Shown here in pieces: positions 37,729 to 52,777 of a stretch of 64,000 nucleotides of DNA; position 1 is the stretch's first letter, and each line of letters begins with the position of its first letter. The notes under the pieces were generated by a model. It saw nothing but the letters and a program-made list of their open reading frames with translations. It searched no databases and was not told where the DNA came from. The DNA is from Castanea sativa (lineage: Eukaryota > Streptophyta > Magnoliopsida > Fagales > Fagaceae): contig NC_134022.1 in assembly GCF_040712315.1 (NCBI RefSeq), forward strand, positions 8,018,673 to 8,082,672, read 5' to 3'. A program made the position numbers and the translations under genes.

Positions 37729-38753
37729 ATGTCGACATCTAAACGGATGAGTTTTGAGTTTTGACCTGTCAGCGAGGGCTATGCGGAATTGGTCAAGAGA
37801 TTACCATTCTAATGGAGCCTATCAAGCCAATGTTGGTAAAAAGTGCATTGTAAGCTAGTGGGGAAGTAAAGACCAAAAAAGCGTGTAGATTGAAATTTGA
37901 ATAGTTCATTGCAGAGATACTACTAGAAAATCCAAAATGGAAAAAAAGAAAATAATAATATTGCAAAGACTTCATTACAACCACATGCTTTCTCAATTGC
38001 CTATCTTTCTTATCCTAAGCAAACCAAAACAAAGAAATTTTTTGAAAATAGTATGATTTTTTTCATCCACAAAAGGATTGAGTAGGACAGGACATAAAAG
38101 AAAAAGAAAATAAGAGAAGCTAGCGTATTTTGTAGAATTTAGCCACAACGCGGCAAAACAAATCACCCATTACATTTTTTTTTTTTTTTGAAAGGAACCA
38201 CCCATTACTTATCAGACCGACAGATATGGTTGACAATTTGATAATATTTAGTTCATAATATCTTTTTCTTTTTTCTTTTTTCACTAACAATGGTCCATAA
38301 TTTCTTTCTATCACTTGTTTGGGGGATAATATTTAAGGTCTTTTTTTTTTTTGGGCGGTGGGGGTATATTTTACATAACAGAATTAATTATTATCTAGAA
38401 TTAATAATATAAGGGGGCTTGAAGAGAACCTGAGTGTTACATATAGATATTATTTGCTACTCTCTAAAGACTTTAATCATTCAAAAATATGCTTTTAAGG
38501 GCCACTCCCTCCCACTTTAAACAAGAGGCCATAGTTAAACTCAGTAAGATATTATTTGCAGCAGTGAATTCAAAATATCAAGGGGTTTGCATCACTTCAA
38601 GATATTTCATGTTCTCTGAATATTATGTCGGTCTAACCGTGTAAGGAGTAAGGACTAATGCTTTATTTGTCTAGTGCTAGCTAGACAAATATGGTAACCA
38701 ATAATACGGACCATACGGTTAGATAGCATCTCATAATAATGATAAATTCTTAA

Positions 38754-38975
38754 AGGATTCAGATCAGGTGCAATATCTAGAGTATTGCACTTGGTGCAAT
38801 TGTAATCAAGAGCTGAGATTGAAGGTTGAAAAATTAACTTTCAATCTCAACCATTAAATAAAATATATTAAAAAAGAGTTAAAGAGTTAAAATTAAAAAG
38901 TTAAAAAAATTGTGAGAGGAAATTGGTGAATTGCACCAGGTGCAATACCCTAGGTATTGCACCTTATCCAAATCC
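38754..38975. mobile_element. MITE with long terminal inverted repeats, 8-9 bp flank duplication
   Basis: The left end GGATTCAGATCAGGTGCAAT and the complement of the right end GGATTTGGATAAGGTGCAAT match at most positions, and the match continues through GTATTGCAC and TGGTGCAATT. The word ATTCTTAA occurs at 38746-38753 and at 38976-38983. The short middle carries a smaller inverted pair (TTGAAGGTTGAAAAATTAAC / TTTCAATCTCAACC). Confidence 0.75.
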
Positions 38976-39144
38976 ATTCTTAAGCTCCATTCTAAATTGA
39001 AATGAAGATTAAAGATGAGGGAATGGAAATGAAAATCATAATATTGCATAAGAAATAGGTTCCTTCAATAGCCAATTTTGTAATTTTTCTTCCCTTTGGC
39101 TTGTTCTTTACAAGAAGCTAGGAAACTTGGGGAAATAATAAAGC

Positions 39145-39304
39145 AACTAAAGATGAAACTTCTAAGCAAAATCCTATAAAAAAATATTTTAAAAAATAGA
39201 AATAAATCCGATAAATTTTCATTAAACTAAAGATGAAACTTCTAAGCAAAATCCTATAAAAAAAAAATTTTAAAAAATAGAAATAAATCCGATAAATTTT
39301 CATT
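39145..39304. repeat. Exact-period 80-bp tandem duplication upstream of the beta-amylase gene
   Basis: AACTAAAGATGAAACTTC starts at 39145 and again at 39225. The two 80-bp units differ at only a few places inside an A-run, which indicates a recent duplication. The right edge is about 260 bp ahead of the ATG at 39565, so it falls in the promoter region. Confidence 0.92.
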
Positions 39305-39564
39305 TTGATAAGAACGAGTGTTGTAATAACCACGTATTATGAAAATGACTTTAATTGACAACGGAACCTGACTAAGTTTTTTTTTTTTTTTTTTTTTTTT
39401 GCACTTTTTCCCTTTCAAACTAGAGCCCACCAACATTGTCTCCTTCAGAAGTCTAGTCATGAGTTTTTTTTTTTTAAATATACATACACATCCACCTTCA
39501 ATTCATTCATTCCCACATCTCTCTTTTCCTTCGTTCAGTCCTCAAAAAACCAAGAAGAAAAAAG

Positions 39565-43271
<3,707 letters not shown>

Positions 43272-46200
43272 AAAGTATGTGTTGCATGTTTATTTGTAAT
43301 AATACAGAGTGTTTATAATGTAAAGAAAAAGGGAAACATAGGGGAAAAATCATGATATATAGGCACTATAACTATAGTCTCATATGCTTAAATTTAAGGT
43401 TGTTAAACAAGAATAGCACCTCTGTATCTATATCTCCATTGTCATGAATGGAGAATTAAATTTTTATTAGCTCATTTCTCCAAATCCAGTGTATTACATC
43501 TGGAATTTCTGAATTTTTTCACCAAGGGATTTTAGCATAAACCTTGGAGCAGAAGTTATGTGTAACAGAGTATCCTATTAAATATATTGTTTCTTTAAAT
43601 TCTGAGCGCTTAATTTAAAGTCAAACAGAATCTTGCATCAAATTTCTCATTTCCATATGTATGGTTATTAGGTGATATATGCATATACATTATAAGGTAC
43701 TTAGTCCACTGCATCTAGTTTCAATCATTAGAGAGTTCTAATCTGATGGGGAAAAGGGGTGACAGGGGCAGGTCCCCATCTCCCACATGCTTTCCCCAAT
43801 CCAACGCTCCCCCCTCTCCCCTCTAATGTATATCTCACCTCCCAAATCACCCCCTTCCCTTTTTTTAGTTTGAGATGAGCAATATCAGATGCCCACCTCT
43901 GTTAAATTCTGAGGAAGTTCAGCGAGTAATAGATATGAATAAGAGAACAACAAAAGAATTATATCTTACACATCATATGAAACCACAGCTGCCCTTCATG
44001 AACCCTGTATACAGCTCATAGTCTATCCATAGTCTAGAAGTAAGTTGAGAAATGTGTATTTTACCTATGGGCACTTTTAGGAAGTATTCTAAAAGAAGAT
44101 TTTCAAAATCCAAGTGGTCAGGGCCAATGAGCTCTATCTCAACTAAAACCTCTTCCCTTAACAAGTGCTATGTGCAAGGTGAGGTCGTGGATTCATGACC
44201 CATTGGATAACATACCAAAATAAAAAATAAAAAACAATAATTCACGACAAAAATAATGTGATGAAAATCCCTGTGCCAGACAAAAAATAATGTGATGAAG
44301 AAGGTTGTTGATGGCTTAAATAGCATATCACTCTTAACATATATTAACTTATTTATAAAGAAGACTCTTTTTCTTTCCTTTTCTTATTAAATTTTGCATA
44401 TGAGCTTAGATACTTGTAAGACACCCAAACAGTGTTGGTAAAAGTGCGCACAATTTTTAAAAATAATTATCAATGGGCAACACAACAATCAAATTATCAT
44501 ATAAATCTAAATGAAACATTTTATACAATTCATATAAAATTTATATAAGCCTGTTGCAATTTTAACACAAATTGCAAGTCAAGTCATTTTTTATTTCTAG
44601 AATTGCCAGATATGAGTACTTCCATGTAATATCCTTTCTTAAATCTCCGGTAGTTATAATGCCCTATGACTAATTACTAATATTAGTTAATAAGTTAACC
44701 AATTAATGACTAAATCTATAAGAATTAGTCAATATAAGTCTAAGAATACTAAAGTAACTAAACAATTACCGCAAATATATTATATCATACTCTCTTTTTT
44801 TCATGAATGAGCTAGAGAATTTCAGAACATAGCAGTCTGATAACTGGTAACAAGCAAATATTCAAAAGGAAAAAAATAAAATAAAATAAGAAGAAGAAGA
44901 AGTTGGGTGGGTTACTACTCCAGGGAGAAAAAACCAAGAAAAATTACAAATAAAACTAGAGAGGATGGGTTTCAAAACAAGTTACACTCAAAATATATTT
45001 TTTGTTATGTAAGTTACACTAAAAAATATACCAGTTCAATGGTTTATATCAATAATGTTAATAATTTATTTTTGGTTTTTATAAAAAAGTACAAAAAACG
45101 CGCTTTGAGCTTTTTGAAAAAGTGCAAAAAAGCGCACCTAAAGCGTGCTTCTTTGAATGCGCCTCTCTTCAAAGCCTCTCTTTAGAGGCAAAAAGCGTTG
45201 GAGCCTCAGGGCTTTGTGCTAAAGCAAGCGCACTTTTACCAACACCGCACCCAAAGACCATTAACCTACTCAACAGTTTAGCCAATGACCATATGGATAG
45301 AAACACGACACAGTTAAGCCATTTTTCCCAATAGAATTGTAAACATTAATGATAAATTCAATGTTGGGCCTAAAGTAAAATATTAAAAATTATACATTTA
45401 AATTTAAAGAAAACTTTAAACTAACTCAATGTTGGGCCATAGTCTCTACAATTAACAACAATTAGGTAATTGGTGAAAAAGCATAGGCATGTATTGTTTC
45501 TAACATTTCTTACTGGAGGAAAATCACTCATTAAAATAGTTACTGAATCTTGCCAGGAGAAGATGTGTACCTACAAAGTGAGGTTAACACATCAAGGTTT
45601 TAGAACTATCATCTACGATAAAATGCAATCCTCAAGGATAACATAAGCAAACATGAACATACATTTCTAAGGATCGCTCAGGGATTGTTTACAACAAATA
45701 TCTGAATACCTAAAACAATTGACAGTTGACTAAATCCCGCTTTATGTTTGAAATTCCTTCTTTCCACCCTCTTGATGCTGGGACATTCACCAAGCACCTG
45801 AATATGCCAAGATTCAAACAGCTCTTAAGAGGTTTGAATAAAAATGATTAATGATAATTGGAACCAACAAACCATGCAACAAACTTCTTGTGGACCTCAA
45901 TGCTTTTACGATAGGTGCATAAAGAAAAATGATGCATTGCAGGACTATCAGAATAAATAAAAAATACACTATTGTAATTAGATGTGAGAAGAATATTAAA
46001 GCAAGATAAGAATTTCCATAACATACACATAATTGATAATTCATCACCCTTAGGTGGTTACAATAAATTCATCTGTCTTAATGATAAAAATATATATCTT
46101 ATCTTATCATTTGTGCTCAAGATATAAGTAAACATCCAGACTTTCAAGTTTCAACCATTAGATCCTTTCAAAGCATCTTGATTTGTAATTATCAAAGATC

Positions 46201-46837
46201 CTAACCTCAAAACTCTATGATCCTACATAAATCTTGAGATGTTGGTATAGCAATATAGCATGACTATGTCACCACCAACATTACCATAACCACAAACAAA
46301 CTCTCACTTAAAAGAGAAATTTCATTCTTAAAAGTTTTTCTCCCAAGAAAAACAACACCCTTCTCATTAAACTTAGGACCTTCCCTGTTATTTTTAAGGA
46401 AGTCGAAACACATCCTTTTGGGATAGCATCAAACTAAACAAACAAAAATGTGACGAACAAAGTAGCAAAGCATGAATTTCTGCAATGGGTCAATGTCAAA
46501 AGTTATATTACAAGCTGCTAAACTCAAAAGAAAACCTATTCATTTCAATAAATTATGCAAATCACTAATTAATACTTTGAAATGTATTGGGTGATTTACA
46601 ATCACATTTGGTTTTCATAACATTACTTTCAAATCTCACAAAAACCCAGCCTGCCTAAATATAGCTCTCGTGCATTATGAAAATCAAGAATACCCATTAC
46701 AATGTTTACTTGTAAAACACAATCATAGAAAAGAAAAGCAATCAATCACTATTTTTTTTTTTCTTTTGTGAAACTAATTAGCCGATATTTTTATCACATT
46801 CAAACCCAAAAGAGAGAAGGAATTAATTAGTTACCAT
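43272..46837. other. Intergenic region between beta-amylase and the small minus-strand gene
   Basis: Begins with the 3' untranslated region of the beta-amylase gene. A block at about 44165-44215 (GTCGTGGATTCATGACCC) faintly resembles a tRNA B box and could be a SINE fragment. The hAT-like element 44430-45247 lies here. The rest is AT-rich with no believable frame. Confidence 0.6.
44430..45247. mobile_element. Non-autonomous hAT-like element, perfect 8-bp TSD
   Basis: CACCCAAA at 44422-44429 and 45248-45255 exactly brackets an 818-bp insert. The left end CAGTGTTGGTAAAAGTGCGC and the complement of the right end CGGTGTTGGTAAAAGTGCGC match at 19 of 20. An 8-bp duplication is a hAT feature. The right-hand 180 bp is unusually G/C-rich for the region, with repeated GCGC and AAAGC words (ACGCGCTTTGAGC, GCGCCTCTC). 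No transposase frame. Confidence 0.88.
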
Positions 46838-47080
46838 TTAAGACTGAGGAGGCGAAGAAGATGAATCGGAATTTCCACGGCGAAGACTTTCAATCAATTC
46901 GCCAAGCTCTTTGCGGGAGGATTCTCGGCCAAACATGAAACCGTACCTGAGAGAGAATTGAGTGAGTGAGTGAGTGAGAGATTTGGGAAGAAAGTAAGGG
47001 ATTTGAAAATACCAGAAGGAAATGGCAGAGAAGGCGCCGGCGGTGGCGATTGTCTGAATCAGAGTGAAGCTCTTCTCCAT
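46838..47080 (-). CDS. Small 58-aa protein with one hydrophobic segment, unrecognised
   Basis: Two exons on the minus strand: 47013-47080 and 46838-46946. The intron 46947-47012 has GTATTT at its start and CTCTCAG at its end, and the join makes FWYGFMFGRES. Residues about 5-28 are hydrophobic and alanine-rich (IATAGAFSAISFWYGFMFG), a likely membrane segment or N-terminal anchor. The rest is charged and helical-looking (SRKELGELIESLRR) with a Ser/Pro tail. Reading through without splicing also stays open and gives an 80-residue form, but the excised part is plainly intron-like (repeated CTCACTCA). I do not recognise a named family; it resembles small conserved plant proteins of unknown role. 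GC content is higher than the surroundings, which supports a real gene. Confidence 0.7.
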   Translation of the reverse strand: MEKSFTLIQTIATAGAFSAISFWYFQIPYFLPKSLTHSLTQFSLRYGFMFGRESSRKELGELIESLRRGNSDSSSSPPQS

Positions 47081-48111
47081 TTTTTTTCACTTTTACAATT
47101 CGGACTTTACCCAAACAAAACACTAAAATGACAGTGAGAGAGCAGAGAGAGAGAGAGGTTGCTGGTATATGTGGGTTTTCCAAGGGTTTTACAGTTCTAA
47201 GTTCTAATCTAAGAACAAGAGCAACAAGATTTCCAAAATTTTGTCAAAGTGGAGAGTGGGAAATTTTTATTTATTTTTCTCAAAATTGCTATCAGTATCA
47301 GCACTTTGCAGCAAGTCCATCAACTTTGTACCCAAGAAATTATCTTTTAGTCATACTTACAAAATGTTTTCACACAAAAAATATATATATATAAACAAAA
47401 TATTTCAATAACGATTAATATGGTATATCGTTTCGGATTTGTTTCGAATTTTATATAATAATAATAATAATAATCATTCTTATAATGTCAAAAATGATAA
47501 TCATGATGAATTATATAATCTCGTCGTTGCTTGATAACAATAAGTCAGTGACGTATTTATATTAAATATATTGATAAACAATCTAGTAGAGATCCTGTAC
47601 AAATTGGCAATATATGATTAATGGATTGTTTGATAGGTAATTAAATGAAATGTCACCAAATGTTTAGAATGAAGTTATATGTTGTCCTTCAATTGTGTAA
47701 TGTTTTACAATAAATATATGAGCTTCAACATACGAGACATGATAGGTTTGAAGAGTCAGTAGGTATATAATAAGTACTTGTTTGATGATACTTGAACAAA
47801 TAGCATGTAACAATTTTTTTTTTTTTTTTTTTTTTATGGAACAGAGCATGTAACATATTGGTTCAAGAAATATTCCAGCATTCTGGTGAAACTATATATA
47901 TAGACATTTTCATAAAGTTTTGAAATGACTTAATATAATGTCAATGGATATCCTCAAACCTTCTAACCTTACATTTTGTGTTATTCAAAGACATACAAAA
48001 AATCTGTTGTACATACCACATTTTTAAGTATTCATTTCATACATTCTAATTTGCTTCTAATATTTGTTAGGATTATTTCCTAAGTAACTAAAATTTATAT
48101 TATATTTTAGG

Positions 48112-48480
48112 ATTGTATTGGCCGGTGTCATTGATAGTACACATATCCAAGTTATTTTTGAAGAGGACAAGAAAACTTCATATTATAATAGAAATGGTGT
48201 GTCCTCTTCTAATGTAATGGCAGCATGCCATTTTGATTTACTTTTCACATTTGTTATGATTGGATCAAAAAGGTGCAACACATGATATACGTATTTTCTT
48301 AGATGCTATTCGTCGATAATCTATCAACTTTCCAAAACCACCACCAGATGTATAATATTTTATATATATGTATGTATGAAGGATATTATTTATACACATC
48401 TTATATGTTATTTTATTTCTTTTACTAGGAAAATATTGTTTAGTTGATACTGGATACTCCTAAAGGATATGATGTCTAGT
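48112..48480 (+). pseudogene. PIF/Harbinger transposase fragment (HARBI1-like DDE domain), broken
   Basis: From 48112 the frame reads VLAGVIDSTHIQVIFEEDKK, YYNRNGVSSSNVMAAC and FDLLFTFVMIG, matching the conserved GAIDGTHI ... YYNRKG ... DFDMLFTFV run of plant Harbinger-type transposases. A frameshift near 48270 is followed by ATHDIRIFLDAIRR (like SAHDTRIF), then NFPKPPP. After an insertion with stops comes KYCLVDTGYS at about 48430-48460. Only this middle part of the nuclease domain remains. AG at 48109-48110 ahead of it may be an old intron acceptor. Confidence 0.8.
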
Positions 48481-48546
48481 ATTATTATTGTTGGTAATGA
48501 ACATTTTAGTATAATTATTTTCTTGATCATTTTAATATCTTTCTCT

Positions 48547-48548
<2 letters not shown>

Positions 48549-48606
<58 letters not shown>
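48549..48606. repeat. Long AT microsatellite followed by a T run
   Basis: About 29 AT units, then about 20 T (to 48626). Simple sequence next to the transposase relic. Confidence 0.95.
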
Positions 48607-48623
<17 letters not shown>

Positions 48624-49034
48624 TTTAATTTGAGAAACTTCTCTCCATGAATTTCAACAATGACAACATCATTACTGTTATTTTTTTTTTTTTTATGAAC
48701 ATTACTGTTATTATTATTAATGCAATTGTTAACCTTGATTACATGTTTTCAATAATAATTAAAAAAACACTAATTACAGAAAAAATTACAAAATGACTTC
48801 TTCTTCTTCTTCTTTTTTGTTAATACAAGATAACCTTAACAAAAATAGTTATGTCCATTTTTGGAATTTACACCCAAAACAACCACTTTAAAAATAGTTT
48901 ATCCAAACACTTAATGTGACTTTAGAAATAGAAAACACACATTTTCACATTTTTACCAAATGCATATCTATGGTTGTTAAAATGCACATTTTAAAAAAAC
49001 TTATCCAAACAGACCCATAATATAGTTAGCTTTC

Positions 49035-49066
<32 letters not shown>

Positions 49067-49974
49067 TCGAATAAATTAACCTCACCTTAAGTACATCAAA
49101 AGAGAGAGAAAGAGGAGCAATTTGGCTTGGGTGGATAACAAGAAGAGGAGTGGGAGGAAAGAGGCAACCGGTGAGAAAGAAAAATCATTAGCTAGGTTTC
49201 TTAACATCGACTCACCAATGCTTCCACTCACTACTAGTCAATATCTCATCGCCACCATTTTTTTTTAATGTAAGTATGATGCTAGTCCGATATGTATTTA
49301 CCGACCAAAATCCAAGATTTTTCTTCGTTACAACCAAAACGGCCCAATATGGATTAATATTTGGAGTGGCATGAAACAAACCGTATTTTTGTACTAGTCT
49401 AGGTATGATATGGCAAATACTAGTCATATCGACTGGTATAATATGAAATTAACTCTCTTGATCAATAGGAGTTCATGGGATTTTTTTTTCTGTAAATTAT
49501 TACTTGTATAATTTTAAAGATTCAATAAAAAAAAGTAAAAATAGTTTTTTTTCTCGATGTAAAAATAGTGTTGAATGTCTTAATCTATAAATATACTATA
49601 ATCTATTTATTTATAAATATATCATAAGAGCATCCCCGTCCAATTGTGTAAAACATCTTAAACTCTGAAATAGAATCATATTCATCAAATTACACAAAAA
49701 CACCCTTTACACCCAATCATGCATCTCTCTTCAAAATTTACAAAAATTGTAGCTCTTCTAAACATTTGAAAATCTTCTCTCTCTCTCTCTCTCTCTCTCT
49801 GATGTTGGAAGGCCATTGATCATCGGTGATTTGATCTTGCCTTGATTGGCTTAAGTCATGACAACAAATTGGGTTAGATCATGGCGATACTGAAGTAAAT
49901 GACCACAATATCAATTGCTTGCTTTTATACTATTAAACTTCGCCCATTAGTTTAGAAGGAGTTAGAATTAACCT

Positions 49975-49992
49975 CCCCCCCCCCCCCCCCCA
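49975..49992 (+). repeat. C18 run followed by GAA repeats
   Basis: Eighteen C, then A6 and GAAGAAGAAGAAGAAG (to about 50016). Simple sequence. Confidence 0.9.
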
Positions 49993-50594
49993 AAAAAGAA
50001 GAAGAAGAAGAAGAAGTTAGGCATACTAAAAAAAATACATTCATGTAGCCCAGACGGATTAAATGTGCCGCCTATTAGTCCAGCTAGTACTATGATGCCA
50101 CATAGTCACCAAAAAATCTGGTATTTTATGCATCAAATGTATGGACAGCCTCTCTCATTAACATGTGACTCACATGTTAGTGAGAGGGGCGTTCTATATG
50201 CCCAATGTATATGATAATGTTTCGAAACATAAGTATTTTCTTTTATTGTAAATGCGACTAGTTAAATAATATATGTAAGTGTTATATATTGTGAAGAATT
50301 CTTTTTTTTGGATAGAGTGTAAGCACTAAAATTGGATAATTTTATATTTCAAAGATTTGATTGCTAATAAACTATGGAAATAAAATTAGAAAATTAGTTA
50401 AGCACTAGAGAGCAATTTTTTTTTTTTCGGCATTTAATAAAATAATAGATTAATAGGGTGATTTGTGACCTTTTTTTTGAAAGAAAAGTCAAAGAGTTTT
50501 TATATTATTTGGCCAAAAAAACGCCGTGTTAAATTATAATACTCTTTTCAATTTACAAGTTTAAATATGAATTAAGGACAAACACAACCAACAA

Positions 50595-50678
50595 CCGACC
50601 TGGCTAGAGCATGGGACTGTAGTCGGAAAAATCCTGAAAGCTATCCCGGGGTCGCTGGTTCGACTCCGGCAGGTCCGG
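50595..50678 (+). pseudogene. tRNA-Tyr (GTA) pseudogene with intron, D arm lost
   Basis: The acceptor half CCGACCT, anticodon loop CTGTAG (GTA at 50619-50621), a 20-base intron-like insert, ATCCC closing the anticodon stem, the T arm GCTGGTTCGACTCCGGC and AGGTCCGG are recognisable as plant tRNA-Tyr. The D arm has shrunk to GGCTAGAGC, missing most of the loop and one side of the stem. One extra C disrupts the 3' acceptor strand. It is unlikely to give a working tRNA, though the B box looks intact. Confidence 0.75.
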
Positions 50679-51024
50679 TTTTTATCTCTTTCTTTCCTTT
50701 CCTTTTTATTTGGGCTAAGGTAATAGACCTTAAGTGAGACACAATTTTATTGGATTTTGAGGTTTTGGGCCTCATACTTATTTGGGGAGGTTTTGGGCCT
50801 CATACCCTGTCTTGAAGCTCTACACAAAATTTATTGGATTTTGAGGTTTCGGGGATACTTCTTGTAACTTGTAGGCTTTAAATATACATGGTTCATAATC
50901 TGGAGTTGCCTACGTCCCAATGGCATTGGCCCATCATGTAAGACCATCAATTCTTCATTTATGAAGCTTACTTCCATGAATGAAGCGTGAAGGAACAGTA
51001 ATAAGAGTGCACGTAGTCTTATTA

Positions 51025-51176
51025 AGGTCCCATTTGGTACATCCACTCAAACACATGTTTTCAGTTTTTAAATAATATTACACATATTTTCACACACTTT
51101 TTCACTCACACGTATTTTCACACATGTTTTTAAATACATGTTTTCAGTTTTTAAGTGCATATACCAAACATCCCCT
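51025..51176. mobile_element. Small MITE with TTTGGTA-type inverted ends
   Basis: The left end AGGTCCCATTTGGTACATCC and the complement of the right end AGGGGATGTTTGGTATATGC match at most positions. ACATGTTTTCAGTTTTTAA occurs twice inside (about 51052 and 51137), both in the same direction. No clear target duplication. Confidence 0.5.
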
Positions 51177-52777
51177 AAGCCTCCTTAATGGACAAACAGT
51201 TCATGACCTCATAATGCTCTCATTTTCTCGCAATTCATATGTTGCAAGGAATCAAGGAAGTTCACATTCTAGCTCTTACCTGCTGATAGTTTTTGATGCA
51301 GTTAATCAAACGGCCAAACCTTGATGCAATTGCAATGAAGATGAAAAATAATATGGAGTGAGCTATTAGATGTCAGAAGGTGTTTTTTCTGATACTTAAG
51401 TTAGCAAAGGTAATGGATATGTTCTGGTTTTATGGAGAAATGGTTAAGATTTTTTCTGTGCATATCTTAGATATTGTAGGGGGTGTCTTGTCCAATAGTA
51501 AATCACTTGCAAGGCTACAATCACATTCTTCTGAACACCTTCAACTACTCGTTTCTCTATAAAAGGAAGGAAGACCATTTGGAAAAGGGTCTCTCTCCCT
51601 CAATCCAAATCTCTTCACTTGTCCTACTCTCTTTCACTCTCTAAACCTTGTTCTCTCATGTTGTCTCACTAACTTAGCCGTTAGAGCCTCCACAGTCAAC
51701 CCCAAGTTTGGTCATGGAGGAGATGAGTTTCTCTTTGGTATTTCAGGTTTGCCAAGTCCATGGTCACAACTTGGTCTAAGAATGTACTTACTGTCGTCCA
51801 GTATGGTGCCAATTCTTATTCATGTAAGACTTAAGGTAGTGTCTAACTTTAGCAGAGTTTCCTTCAATTAATAAATTTATTGTAGAAAAATCAATTCCAA
51901 TTTAGACCCAGATGCCAATGCGACTCTTATATAGTCTTTGGAATCAAATTTCTACTTCAGATGCAATTGAGATTCAAACTAGGGAGAAATTCTTGACGAC
52001 AAGGTAAAGTCAATCCCGCAATTCTTGAGATCAGCTTGGTTCTCTCTTTAGCTCAATCTCGGTCACTCTCATGGTTGAGTAGAGGAGCTTGACCGAGCTT
52101 GAGGTGTCTCATCACTGAGATATCCATCAGTGAGCCAAATTAACTACAAGAAAGAGCCTTGTTTAATGCCCCCTATAGTCATCCAAGTATAAAAAGTAGT
52201 AATTTTTTAAAAAGGGGGCCTAGTTTGATAACTCATGTTTGCCAAAAGCACGTCCACTAAGAATGCATTGGAATAGAATTGCCCTTTCCTCAATGGTATA
52301 AACTATAGATTCCATAAACTTTATAAACCGCGTCTCTTTTAACAAGAGGAGAAGCTGCCCGGGGCAAGGGGATTGTATTCAGCTTACCAGTGAAAAAAAT
52401 ATATCCCTCCAGTTTAAAAGTATATAAAATGGAGATTTATATTGCATTTTAACTCACAAGAATTATCATAGTTCCATACAACAAAATTCACTAAAGAGAT
52501 TTACAGCCATTCCACAGACCAATCTATACACCTTTATACATGCCTGAATTTGAAATAGAGCCGCAAAAAGTATAGGTGAGCAAGGACAGGGGCTTTCTTA
52601 GGTGAGTCAAGTTGTATCCATCAAATCTTCCAGACCCAGAGACATCTACACAAGATTTAGAACCTAGATAGAAATAGAATAGCACCAAGAATAAGCTCAC
52701 TTTTAACCTACTGAAAGTTTAAGATAGCTCTGTCAGCAAAAAAAATTTCATAAGATCACTAACTTCTCTTAATAACC

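Larger units (their letters stand above)
27614..39564. other. Gene-free 12-kb stretch with several transposons
   Basis: Holds the 3' end of EndoU transcription at the left and the beta-amylase promoter at the right. Between them are the elements listed at 29958-30517, 30550-31319, 33605-33930, 35312-35883, 36326-37728, 38754-38975 and the duplication 39145-39304. The host DNA at 29740-29957, 30526-30549 and 31320-31400 is G/T-rich with many GTGTG and GAAGTG words; TATAAATAGG at 29747 suggests it may be part of an LTR. Short open frames elsewhere show no family features. Confidence 0.6.
47081..52777. other. Intergenic region with transposase and tRNA relics
   Basis: Holds the promoter of the small minus-strand gene at the left, the PIF/Harbinger relic, a long AT microsatellite, a tRNA-Tyr pseudogene, a C18 run and a small MITE. 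Between 51540 and 52060 is a TATAAAAGG word followed by pyrimidine-rich sequence that could be part of an old LTR; nothing firm can be said. The 3' untranslated part of the kinase gene is at the right end. Confidence 0.6.

Noticed and set aside
49200..49460. Possible transposon end with GGTACGATAT-like words
   Set aside because: Only loose resemblance to the CCGGT-rich element; no inverted ends or target duplication found.
51540..52060. Possible LTR or promoter with TATAAAAGG
   Set aside because: No partner LTR, primer binding site or coding frame could be found, so it is left undescribed as an element.
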